Shown: piece after piece, positions 12,700 to 24,800 of the stretch | Numbering within the stretch: the first letter of the stretch is position 1 | Layout: every line of letters begins with the position of its first letter | Source of the DNA: Chromera velia | Lineage: Eukaryota; Sar; Chromeraceae | Length of the DNA stretch: 39,532 nucleotides | Direction of reading: 5' to 3' | NCBI GenBank assembly: GCA_018398765.1 | Contig: JAHBMJ010005958.1 | Location: 1 to 39,532 of the forward strand | Program-made: the position numbers and the translations under genes | The notes under the pieces: generated by a model | The model's input: only the letters and a program-made list of their open reading frames with translations | Databases searched by the model: none | Told to the model about the DNA's origin: nothing

Positions 12700-13086
12700 A
12701 CGGCGGCATGGAGGGAGAAGGAAGGAAAAAGGGGCTGCCTCTGACTGGAGGTAGTTCGCTCTTTTTTCTTTCTGCCCTAGACGGAGTTGTTGGGGAAGAG
12801 AAAAGCATGTGAGTGGTCAAAGTTGAGAAAGGAAAGGAAAGAACCTTGTGATTCTTCGTGTTTGCATACAAAGAGCTAAAAAGAGATTGAGAAGGAAAGT
12901 GGGAAGGGGATTGTTGAAAGGGTACAAGGGGAAGTGGGCCTACCTTTGCCTTATCGCCATTCCTGTGCCTGCCTGCACGCAAAGAAAGTGCTATCAAAAG
13001 GCACCGGAAGGGTAAAAGGGAGGTTTGCTCGCGCACGTCTGACAGACAGACAAAGGTCATGCGTGAAACGTTTCTTTCAGGACTGA

Positions 13087-13106
13087 ATGCATGCATGCAT
13101 GCATGT
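13087..13106. repeat. (GCAT)n repeat
   Basis: About five ATGC/GCAT units end in GCATGTATG. This is the same motif as in the divergent promoter at 6678-6700, but here it is in non-genic DNA downstream of the kinase gene. Confidence 0.7.
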
Positions 13107-15124
13107 ATGAGTGCATCGATGTAAGCAAAAAAAAAAGGCCAGGCCGCGCCAGAGAGAGTAAGTTTAAGTAGATGAATAAACGATCGAAGTTCTTCCTGCA
13201 AGGGCTCAATGCAGGATCGAGTGATCATCAGTTCGTGGATGGACGGATTGAATGTTTCACTGCTCTTTCTCTAGAGCATCATAAGGTTTACGCCTTCTCC
13301 TTCCCCCTCTGTCTCCTGTCTGCTTTCTCAATAAGTCTCCTCCATTCCCCCCTTCTCTTCTTGTCTGCTCTCCTTTTTTCCCTTCCTTTGCTTCATTCGT
13401 CTTGCCTCTTTTGTCTGAAAGATGGAAATGAGAACTGCTGTGAGCAAGTTTCTCCGCTTCTCGCCATCCAGTGAATGAGGACGGAGAGAGAACCACAGAC
13501 ACTGACAAAAACCTCAGAACCAGAACGATTGGTGCGAAGAGAAGACGGAAGTAATCGGAAAAGAACAGGACAAGAAACTCGGGCCCAGGTTTACTCCTCG
13601 CCCATGTGTATGTGTGAGTGTGAGTGTGAGTCCGATGCGATACGATCAATGTAAACAGAGAAAGATGGAAAGAAAGCAAGAGAAGGTGGAAAAGAGAAGT
13701 GGGATGGATTCATATGCGCAGAAAGAAGCTTCTTCCTTTCTTCGTTGGCATTCGTAAGGGAAGCTGTGGGGCTGAAGGAAAGAAGGGGTCTGGGGGGGGC
13801 GTTTTCGCTTTTTGCGTCGTCCGTCTGCCTTCTTTCCTCCCTCCCTGCCTGCCTGTCATCCCTCAAAGGCTCCCCCTCCCTCCCTCCCTTCCTTCCTGTA
13901 GATCGATGCATGCAATAATTGATTGATGGTCTCCGTTTGAAAGTGGTGTCTGCCAGTCTGTCTGTCGGTCTTTGCGTCTCTCTTTCTTCGTTCTTCTTGA
14001 ACGTGCGGACGATTCTCTTTCATTTTCTTTCCTTCAGCAGATTCTTCGCAAGCGGACTGCTGACGTCCTTTTCGGACAGGAAGGCAGCATGGAGTGAGAA
14101 ATGAAGGTCCGAAGGTCCTACAGCCAAAGACAATTAACTAATCAGCTTGGCCTGAAGAAAGAAGAAATGATTGCCATCAAGGGAATCTGGCTCGTTGCTG
14201 ATGAAAGGGGAATGCGAACCATCCGGGAAGGGGGTTTCAAATGAATTCGTTGAGGAGTGACGATTGATTAACGGAGACGGAACAGCATCAATGGAGAAGC
14301 AAAGAAATGAAATTGAGAGATGAGATCAGACGATCTCTCTCTCACGTGCTCTTCAGGTGTCCTCTCTGTCTTCCTGGATGCCTGCCTGCCTGCCCGCCTG
14401 CACGTTCTTTGCTCTTTTGAAAAATATGCGGACATGGAGAAAGGCAGGCAGATATGGGGAATCAAAAAGATGAAAAGGGATCGACCTTTCGGGTAGGTCG
14501 CTTCTCTGTCAAGTTTGGTAGGCGATGGATGAATGGTATGCAGCAGAGACAAGAAAGAAATTGATGAATACGACAATGAAAGAGACAATCACCGTCACAG
14601 CAAGGACACAAAGAGAGACAGTCAACGTATTTCTCTTTTGCGTCTTTCTTTTCAATGTCTAGCTCTATCCCCCTCTTCCGGTAACACTCATGGCTTTTTC
14701 CATGCTTCCTCATCCCTTGGAAGAACTCTCCTTTCTTTTCTTTTCGTTTCTTTTTCCTTCTGGATCGATCATAAGAAAGGGAAAGAAAGGAAAAGACCGC
14801 GCTGTGTTGTGAAAAAACGCAACGCTTTTTAGCTCTGCTGGTAGAATTAGTTCGTGAGCAAGTGAATGAATGACCCGAGTTTCCACAGCTTGTCAGCATC
14901 CGTAGGTGCGTGTCAGAGTGTACGTGTATGTTTGTGTGTGTGCGTGTGTGACAGGGCACCAGCCCTTACGGGCGCGGAACAGAAATTTGCCTGGTCCGCA
15001 TCGGAGCCCGGTAGTTCCTTCCTTCTCTCTCTCTTTCTCATTTTCTCTCTTTTTGCTCTTGTGTCTCTGTCTGTGTTGTCCTCTTTCTTTCTCCGTTTCT
15101 CGAAGCGGGATGGCTGTATACTAT

Positions 15125-15214
15125 CGATAGCCTTTGCATGAGCGGAGAGGATGCGTCCGATAGCCTTTGCATGAGGGAAGAGGGTGTGTCCGAAGGAAGA
15201 GGGTGTGTCCGAAG
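15125..15214. repeat. Two short tandem duplications
   Basis: CGATAGCCTTTGCATGAG occurs at 15125-15142 and again at 15158-15175. Immediately after, GGAAGAGGGTGTGTCCGAA occurs at 15176-15194 and again from 15195. Copies are exact, so the duplications are recent or conserved. No coding function is seen. Confidence 0.8.
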
Positions 15215-15868
15215 TTCCTGCTGTATGCGTGCACACGATAAAGAGGAGAGAGGGCCGGAAGAGTGTAAGCAGATTGATGCAGGTAGAAGGAACAAGCTGC
15301 AAACGGCAGCAACAATCTGCACAGGAAGAACACAAAGACGACTTTTATGTTCTTTCGACCAGTCCTGCACCTCTGATTTTTTTTTTGTCGACGGACACAT
15401 TCACGTGCACGTACCGTAAAGAAAACTCTACGTGTGTGCTTGCCCGCATGTGTGAAAGTGTTCACGCTGATGTGATGTGAAAGGCCGACGGATGTTTTCT
15501 TTCTTGCTTTCTCCAATCGTTCAATGTTCACAGTGCGACATTTCGTTCGATCATTTGATGGTCCACTGACGAGACAGGAAGGGGAATGAGATGTATTCAT
15601 AAATGAATGGATGGATGGATCACTGGATGGATAGAGCAAGTCTTTTCCGGTCTGTTGGGATTCTCCCCTTCTTTCTTTTCCACAGTAGGCAGAAGAGAAG
15701 CAGGTGTGACAGTCAAGCAAAGGAGAGGGAACGGGAGAGCAGAGCAGAGCAGAGCAGGCGATCCCGACAGATTCTTCTACTGGAGGGGGGGGGGGACGTT
15801 CGATCGAAGGGACAAGAAGAAAGGAAAGGGATCGGGGGATCTTGAGGGAGGGAGGTAGAACAGACAAC

Positions 15869-15871
<3 letters not shown>

Positions 15872-15909
<38 letters not shown>
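15872..15909. repeat. (GA)n microsatellite
   Basis: This is an uninterrupted AG/GA dinucleotide run of about 38 bases in the gene-free stretch. Confidence 0.9.
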
Positions 15910-17505
15910 ATGAATTGACCAAACAAAGAGAGACGTGTCAGTCAAGTGAGACTTCGTTCGTTCGGTTTTGATTCGCGCTGCAGCAGCAGACTGCATTCGT
16001 TCTTCTTTGATTTCGTTTCGTGCAGCATCTGTCTGTGAGGGCCCTCGTCAGTCTGTCTGTCCTCTCTTTCCTCGCTTGCCCTTCAATTTTTATTCAACTA
16101 GGGAGGTAGATTCACGGCAAACCGTGGCCTCGCCTCCGTTTCAATTTTTCTCCTCTTCATTCTCAAAACAGTTCTGTCAGTCCTGTGTCGCTTCCCCTCC
16201 TTCTTCATTCTGAAGAAGCAGAAGCATGATGTCAGTCTGCCTTTGTTTGTGGGTGCTTTCCACAACAAGAACGATAATATGACAGAGAGAAGAATGAGGG
16301 GCAAAGTGGGCGAGTCACGAGCTGTTTCTTCCTGTGATGGGGCGGGAGAGAGGGAGGGCCAGCAAAAGGAGGGAATGGAATGAGCATTCTCATGTCGTCT
16401 ACAGCCTTTCACCATTCTCCTCCTGTTCTGGATTCCGAAGAAAAAAAGGGTGGCATTGCGAGGGCAGCACAGCAGTGGATGGAATCGAATTCGCAAAAAG
16501 TGAAGAATTCAGATGAGAAGAGAATTCACAATCAAGACCGACAAATCGATCTTCGAATTCGGGTCTCCTCACCATCCAGAGAGAGAGAGAGAACAATCGA
16601 TAGTGAGTGATTCTTCTGATTGCCACAAGAGAGAGAGGAAGAGAATAGAAAAATGGTCCGCAGGGTTGCCAGCGCTCCTTTTTTTATTTTTATTTGATTT
16701 CGACCTGTATTTGCATTCCGTCTTCTGTGTCTCCTGTCTGAAATTCATAGCAGGAAAGAGGCAGGGAGGTACTTTCACTTTCCTTCTCTCCTCTAGCATG
16801 CAGCACGTGCCCAGTCCATCCTCTGGCTGACTGTGGTTCGGCAGAGGGACGGAAGGGGTGGCAAATACGTGAGAAGAGGAAGAAAGTGTGCACGCATGTG
16901 CCGGTGGTTGCATGAGCGCCTGCACATGGATGGCTTGAGTTTGCTCTGGAGGGAACATGTGTGTATGTTCATCTTCTTGTTTTTGTTTCTGTGTTTGGGT
17001 GTTTTTGAAGGGCAGAAAGATGAAGTGTCAGAGAGGGCTGAGAGAGAAGGTAAAGTGCCTCTCCTCTGTCCGTGCTTCTGTGCCGTCCTTAAACTGTCCC
17101 GCACTCTTTTCTTTTCCCACTCTTGCAAACGGAAGTCAACCTGATCAACCGGGTTGGTGGATGAGTGGGTGGGTTGGTGGGTGCAGATGAAGAAAGAAAG
17201 AAAAAGCAGAAGAAGAACATGCAAATATGAAAGGGAAAAGGTTTTTTTTTTCGGGGACGCTATGCAGGAAAGAAAGCATCCTTCCTTTCTTCCTTCCTTT
17301 ACATATGTATGTGTGTGTTATTTCCCCTTTCTCCCCTCCTCGTTTTCTCTCTTTCCCTCTTTCAATCCTTTCCTCACAAACAATTAGGGAAGCGCTCTGT
17401 CTTCCTCTCCATCTCATTTATTTCATCTCTTTCTGTATCCCTTCTTCTTCGATGAGTCTTTCTTCCCCCTCTCTCTTTCTTTCATTCTCTCGATTGCACG
17501 CACTG

Positions 17506-17537
<32 letters not shown>
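17506..17537. repeat. (CT)n microsatellite
   Basis: This is an uninterrupted CT dinucleotide run of about 30 bases in a broader pyrimidine-rich segment. Confidence 0.9.
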
Positions 17538-17542
<5 letters not shown>

Positions 17543-17949
17543 CCTCTCATTCTGATTTAACTTAGCATCTAAGCGAAAGGAACGTCTGCCTGCCTGCAAG
17601 GAGAGATCAAAGGTCATTGATTGATTCAATTGCATGCACGTTCCGGTGCCACCATGATCCCTCGAAGGCTTTGAGCCGAGGTGCGGCAGAGATTTGATCG
17701 GGAGGATGTGAATGGATCGACTGACGGACTGACAGACTGATTGATCGATCGTTTGATCGATTACAGGGGGCACGTGCCTGACAGTGTGCCAGCGTGTCTG
17801 GTTGATGTACAGAGAGAAAGAGAGAGGGAGAGAGAACGCATTCAGTCTGACGGTCGGTTTGCGCCGCACCTATCCCTTCGATTGATCGTGTTACTGTGGT
17901 TCCGTCTCGATCAAGCTGCGTGCAGACGAGTCAATCAATCGACGGTTTG

Positions 17950-18760
17950 ATCAAATCATTCCTCAGACTTTGATCTTGCTGGCATTGCTGCTGGTACTCC
18001 CGATGTACGTATCCTGATTATTCAGGATCGCGGATCGGTAAGTCTTTAATTCTAGGGCTGATTGACGCGGCATGACCTCACAATAAGTTTCATTAAAAAT
18101 TGGAAGAAGCTGCCACAAGATTAGTGCACCTATAGCCGTGTTCATAAATCATTGCCATATGATAATTACTTCAAATATTCGAAAATCTGTAAAGAAATGA
18201 TTGAGTTATGAATCATGAGAAAAATTGGTAACCTTGATTTAATGACTGGTTAGGTACTTTGTTTTGCATAAGTTTTTATAAGCATATTATTAATACACAA
18301 TATGATGAAATCATGTTACTTTAACTAATTTATAGATAAGTAACTAGATCGATAATTTTTTTTATGATTTGTATGAGATTTCCTAAAAGATTTCAGACTG
18401 GAATTTGTAAGAAAAATATTGGAACTTGTTCCGCTCAAAAAAATGTTAGAAAAATTATAGAAAAATCACGGTTGTTAGCAATGTTAGGAAAATGATAGAA
18501 AAATAATAGAAAAGTGCCAGATAGAAATTAAAAGTTAGAAAAGTAATGGAAATTAGACTTTTATTTCTAAGTTCTAACATGTTAGAAATAATTAATCAAT
18601 CAAAAGCCTGAGACTAGCTTAGTTTCTATCAAACGTTAGAAATATGAGAAAAGTTATAGAAACTAGGACGGGGCAATGGCTAGGGCAATGGGGGTACTAA
18701 ACGGGGCAAAAAATAGACATTTATGATTTCTTAATGTACCAATCTTTCAACACCCGCCTT
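17950..18760. mobile_element. AT-rich island, possible transposon remnant
   Basis: Base composition drops abruptly to AT-rich compared with both sides. The segment carries reiterated GTTAGAAA/ATAGAAAA words between about 18440 and 18665, a TTCTAACATGTTAGAA palindrome near 18569, and three GGGGCAA words near 18670-18710. The decamer CGATGTACGT occurs on both sides (18001 and 18869), which could be a target duplication or chance. No transposase frame is visible. A 60-codon minus-strand frame at 17963-18145 matches nothing I know. Composition supports foreign or mobile origin; the class is unknown. Confidence 0.4.
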
Positions 18761-18897
18761 TCCTCCGGAGTTTGGAATTTTCATTTGATGATATCCCCTA
18801 CCGTTTCTCCAAATCCTGCACCCTTCCGTTCGATTTTTCATTTTTGTCTGCCTGCCTGCCTGCCGTTGCGATGTACGTGGGACCAAGCGAGCTAGCG

Positions 18898-21800
18898 TCA
18901 CGACGTTAGCTCCCTCAAGTCACGTATGTCCTCAACATCAGCTGTAGCTGTTGCCCCCCCAGCCCTTTTTGCTGCACCATCTCCAGTCAAGGAAGCCAAC
19001 ACACTCGAAAATGCACTTTCTGAGCTGCCATCTGAGAGTCTCGGCTTTCCCTTCGGCCAGGGGGGCAGGAGTGGGAGGCTCTTCTTGAAGTCCTCCAGGT
19101 CTCCTGTCAGGTCGATGGCTCCTTTCGAGAGATGCTCCACAGGAAGGGGGAGACCCGCAGTGCCCTTCTCCGTCTCTCCTGTTGATGCTGTCATCAGCTG
19201 CTGCTCCAACTTTTTTGCCCTGCCGTCTGTCTGGGGTGTGTGCGCCTCCACCAAAACTGCAAGTGCCCTCCTCTCGGGGGCTCCAGGAGAAATGAAACGG
19301 TCCCAAAAGGCCACCAAGTCCGCCTTCCGCATACTCAGCAGCGTTTGAGCCTGCATGCATTCAATTCAATTCGTTTGAGCAAGAATCGCCATGCAGCAGC
19401 GTGAACTTTTCCTCAGTATAGTGATGCTTCTGGACGGAGATGACGTAAAAGACTCTTTCGTATCCGTCCGTCCGTCTGACTCTCTTTTTGGCTACTCGGC
19501 TCAAACAGCTTGCGTGCGTCACCACATGTCGTCCATTTTCCTTTTTCCCTTCACTTTTTTGTGGGGGGGTGGACAGCATCCCCCCTAGCTCCAAAGAGAG
19601 TCAACAGACAGACAGACAGACAATCACGCATGCACAAAAGAAGACAGAAAGACAAACTCGACGTACCTGTCTGGCTTTTCTGTCGAAGTCGTAAGTGCCC
19701 GTGAGAATTTCTGTGAAGTCTCGTGAGGCCTCCTGCTTGCATTCAGACAGAAGAGCAAACACAAATACATGAAAGAGGACAGACGCAAAAATGGGGCAGA
19801 AGGGGGGGATCGGGGTCAGAGGAGAGCAGGAAGGAAAATCATTCAGAAGGTAGTGGAGAATGACGTCTGCCTTTTTTTCGCTTCCAAGGAAGTAAGAGGG
19901 GGACATTTCAGGAAATGACACTGGGCTGCTACGGGTCGACTGAAACCAACAGAGATAAAAAAACCAAAAAGAAGGCTCTGACCTCTGTCAAGTCTTTCGG
20001 CTTCTCCAGTTTCTTCTGCCTCAGCGCATCGATGTAAACTGCAGTTCAGAAAAGGAGGACAGAGAATGCAAAAATTCACGTGACCTTTTCTGCTTTTTTG
20101 CCGGGCGCATAAGTCAGAACATTTCCCAGGAAAAAGAAACGCCCGCAAGCAGGCTGACGACATAAAGCTGGAGAAGGAGAACTGAATGAGAAAGACAATT
20201 CATTTGATTGTCACCAATCCATCCTGAGTGCGTTTATACAGTCTCCCCCCTAAGCACATTCCTCATTCTTCTTCTCTTTTTCCAGACCAACGCTCTGATG
20301 TGCAGCTAAAAGAAAAGAAAAGAAAGCCTCCCTCCCTCCCTGTGCACCTAACCAACTAAACGACAGACAGACCGACCTACCTTTGACGTCCTTCTCTTGC
20401 ATTTTCTTGAGACGGGCACCAAACTGTTTAAGAAACTCTTCTGTCCTCTCGGCAAGACCCTCAGCGTCAGACACCCCAGTTTTGGACTGGGCGATGAAGT
20501 AGAGTTCAGCTGCACGCAGCAGAGAGAGAAAATTTGATCGATCGATCGATCAGGGGAAGACCTGAAAGGAGACAAGAAGGGGAGAGCAGAATGAAAGCGG
20601 ATACATCCCATACACGACTTAAGTGAGTGCAAATCTTCCCTTCAGGAACGTGTGTGAAAGAAAGGCATACGGCCAGGGGCAGATGAATAAATGCCGTCTC
20701 GTCTTCCCCGTATACGCCCCCGCCCCGCTGCCCGACAGTGAGTACGCGCTGGAAGTGGCAGGCACAACGAGCGTATCGATCAGCAGACTCCGACATGAAT
20801 GCGTTGTATTCTCTTGTTTTGTCTGACTGTGTGAGAGTCACCACCGATTTGTGTGTGTGTAGGCAGGCACACACACACACACACACACACGCACACAAAC
20901 ACACAGAGAGAGAGAGAGAGAGATTCTGGAGCGCGGTCGGTCGACGGGGTGACTGACTGACGGATTCCTGTGGGTGTCGCTGCTGCTGCCTGCACGATGT
21001 ACCCCAGTTGCTGTTTCGTCCTCAGCTCGTCGTAGAAGGGGGTGCTGACGATATCGCCAATCAGTTGGGCAGACAGGACGTCCTTCTCGTCTCTGCTGGC
21101 GATCTGCAGGCACACAGGGAGGAAGGGAAGGAAGACAGAAAGCAGAGAGAGCGGAGGATTGATTGACGGCTTTAGGGAACAAGCGGAGGCTGTCGTCTTG
21201 TTGAGATAGATTATTCATTGTAGGGGAAACAGAACAAAGCGAGGAGGGCAGAGGGGAGGAGAGAAGTTCCACCAGACAGGCAATCAAAGAAAGATTGAGG
21301 GGGGGGATATTGGGAGGAGGGGATCGCCATGCATGCAGATATGATAGATGGATGTGCTCTGCAGGTCGTGCACGAATTCCTTCCACACCACACAGCTGCT
21401 GAAGGGGAGGGGCGAGGGAGGGAGCCTCTTTCTCTTCTCAGATGAGAAATTTGAACAGACTTCAGGGCAGAGAAAGCAAATGTCAGAACAGTCCCGTTTT
21501 TTGCAGGCGGCCTTTGGGGGGGGGNNNNNNNNNNNNNNNNNNNNNGGGGGGGGGGGGCGAAAACGCTGTGTCCTACACTCTGTTGCAGATAAGAAGGAAT
21601 GAAGATCTCTCTTTGATTCTTTTTGTGACTCTCCCCCCCACCTGAAGAGTGAGCCGAGAGGCACTGTTGGTCTCCTCAGGGTTGAAGCTCAACCTCCGAA
21701 TGGAGGTCGCTGCAATTTTCCCCTTGGTGGCCTCTGCCTTGACTTTGGGCAGCTCGAAGATTCTCTGCTGAGGTCGGGGGTCCAAAGAGTCGATGCTCTT

Positions 21801-24800
21801 GGGCCTCTTCAGCTTCAGCCGTCTCCTCAAAGTCTCCACCAAAGAAAGTGCCTCATCTTTCGGAACGTTCCCTTCCACCAAGGCCTCACAGGCAGAGTCA
21901 TCAGGGAGAGTCTTTGCAAACGCAAGCAGGCTCTCGGGAGTGATCTTTTCCAACGCAGCACGCACACTCGCAATGTCCGGACGCTCTGTGTAGTAGGCCT
22001 GGCCTGCCCAATACCTGATCGATCCATCCATCGATCGATTGAGGGGTGCAATGAAGTGTGCAATCGATAGATAGGATGTCATAGAATATGGGTCGGTCAG
22101 TCTGGCAGTCATTGATGTCCAACGATATCTGAGGAATAGAAGAGAAGAGAGCTGAAAAGGGCTGAAGATTTCTCTTTTAAGACCCCCCCCCTTTTTTTCT
22201 TCCCTTGAGTGACTGCATGTGGACGCAACCCAAAGCTCAGCTCTGTGAGTGACTCCTTTCATCCGTGGGACGAGACATTATGGGCCAGTGCCGGTCTATG
22301 TGTTGATTTTGGGCATTCATTCATGGACCTTCCTTGTTCTTGTTAGAGCTACAAAAAACTTGCTAACTGACTGACTCACTCACTCACTCACTGACTCACT
22401 TTGCGTGTGCATAAGGAGGAAGGGTATCAAAAGCGCTGAACTCTCTTCTGAGGACATCCCTCCACCTCTCAAATTTCGGATTTCCCTCCTCCGCACCGCT
22501 TCGAGACTCCTCCAAGAGCCAGGACTCCATCGATCCCACAGCGTCCCCCACGCCCTCTGCAAACTTTTTCAGCTTGTCAGTGAACCCCCCCAGAGACATG
22601 GAGGCTCCCATGATGTCTGCATTGAAGTCAAACCCTAGGCCTGCCAGGGTGCCCTCATACGAAAACTCTGTCAGGTGGTCCCTCAGGGCCAGAGAAAGCA
22701 TCCGGGCCAGAGCCTGCATGAGGGAAGAAGAAAACCGAAGGAAGGAATGAATGGGTGGGGGTGCGACTCAAATACATACTACACACACTGATGCTGTGCC
22801 CTTACCGACAGGAATCTGGATGAAAGAAAAGAGGGGGGAGGGTGCGAAGGAAAGACAAGCACAGAGAGAGAGAGAGAGAGAATGACCGAACGGCCCTTTT
22901 CATCCCAACAGAAAGAGACAATGCCAAAACTCTCCCTCCTTTCCTATGCGGCGGAACACCAAAGAAAGCAGAGAGCGACGTCGATCAAGACATCATCAAG
23001 ACAAAACGAAAATGAGCTTCAGAGGAGGTTGGCTGCTGGACATAGAAAGAAACGAGAAGTCGGAGGGAGAAACAGAAAATGGGAAGGAAGAAAAACCAAG
23101 ACGAAAGAGTGTAGTACCACAGAGAGAGTTGTGTACGTAAAACAGAATGAAACCACTTTTGCATGTTTTTCAGGGGCAAAGTGCGCGTGTCCTGAGAAAC
23201 GGAAACAGTGAGATACAGAGCCCCCCCCCAAAAAGAAAACAATTCAGGAATGCACATGCAAATGAAATCAACGAGAGAGGGAGGGAGCGAATCGACTCCG
23301 TCCTCCACCGGTCCTTCCTTCCTTCCTTTCCCCAATCATCAATGCAATAATCAGAGCACAGCTGTGACGGAATCGATTTGATCGCTACCGATCGACCTAC
23401 CGTTCTCTCTGCAATGTCTCTTCCCTCGGGCAATGGCTTGAAGAGTTGAAGGTACACAGAGGCCTTGGGAACGAGCCAGCGGTCGTCCTGTCTGTGGTGG
23501 ACTCTCACGGCAGCGTCGTCCTTGATGAGAATGGGGGCAGGGAAGGGTTTGAGGTCGTCTTCTGTCTCCACAGGGACAGAAGGGAGGGGACTCCGAGCTG
23601 CTTGGAGTGTGGCTCCCATTGGCTGTCTGGTGTCTCCGATACCGTCTCCGTTTCCGTTCAGAGGAATATTTGCGAATCTCCCTATCGTTCCCCTTTTCCT
23701 TCTTTGCTCCTCCTTTTCCTGCAGTGTCTGTGCTGGGAGACGGATGGAGAGGTCTGAAGGAATGAGGTCATTCGGTTTTGGGAATGAAAGTTCTTTCGGA
23801 AGAGTTGCCTTGTTCAAACTGGACACAAAGTCATTAGCCAGGAGAGAGGTCCTGTATCTAGTCCCGTAGATGGGCTCCTTCTGGTCGAGGAAGGAAGGGT
23901 CGGATGCGAAATCTTTGGAGGCCACGATCATCATCATGGACTGCAGAGAAGAGAATTGTGCATACATTATATGAAGATGCTGTATGTATATGAAAGAATT
24001 CTGTATGAAAATAAACGGATGCGAAATCTTTGGAGGCCACGATCATCATCATCGACTGCAGAGAAGAGAATTGTGCATACATTATATGAAGATGCTGTAT
24101 GTATATGAAAGAATTCTGTATGAAAATAAACGGATGCGAAATCTTTGGAGGCCACGATCATCATTATCGACTGCAGAGAAGATAAGACAAGAGAGAAGAA
24201 GAAGAATGACGAGGAAGAGAGATTGGGGAGATCAGTCAGAAGACCGAACAAGCAGGAAGGCTCGGGAGGAGGGCTCCAAGTTTTCAAAGTTGAAACCGGA
24301 ATACAGCATGGCAGTCCAGAAGAGAGAGACGGACGTTGAAAGAAGCATATCAGGTTTGTGGAAAGATACACAGAGAATGCCATTGTCTGCACGCCTGGGG
24401 CGGTCATTCGACTTCACTAAATTCAGATAGACAGAGAGAGTCAGACTGGAAGACGGCGGAAGCGGGAGAGCTAAAGAGACTGGCTGACAGCCGGGTTCAG
24501 TGCCTGAATAAGTTGTTCCGTCAGCTCCACCACCTCACTCCCAATTTCGGTCTTCTGTTTGGCAGGCGCCACCGAGTCTCTGGGGGTACCCTCAGAGTCC
24601 CTGAATGCAGAAATTTACGCAAAGGATCAGACACAGGAAGACAACAAAGAAAAACGGGGAAGGGAGAAGGGGGATGGAGCACATTCGAAAAAAAAAAGGA
24701 ACAAGTGAGGCAGCAATGGAGAGGGGGCCGGAAGAGGAGAGTAAGAGGAACAAGAAAAGAAGAGAGAGCGACGAATAAGAGGAGCAGCGATACCGTTTGG

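Larger units (their letters stand above)
12700..17949. other. Gene-free stretch between convergent genes
   Basis: No open frame here has normal protein composition or matches a family I know. The frames that exist read through purine/pyrimidine-biased DNA. The stretch contains the 3' UTR of the kinase gene, many TCTTT/GAAAG-rich segments, several microsatellites and short tandem duplications. I saw no tRNA cloverleaf or rRNA. A non-coding transcript or a gene of tiny exons cannot be excluded by eye. Confidence 0.5.

Noticed and set aside
14941-15015. Possible small structured RNA (GC-rich, short inverted words)
   Set aside because: No tRNA arms, B box, 5S or snRNA consensus could be made to fit.
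15121-15996. 291-codon minus-strand frame in the gene-free stretch
   Set aside because: It runs through a GA microsatellite (SLSLSLSL) and short tandem duplications, with no family resemblance or splice partners.
22801-22835. Ten-base micro-exon (IPVG) between protease exons 13 and 14
   Set aside because: Its phase does not fit the next exon, and joining exons 13 and 14 directly gives the family's expected spacing without it.
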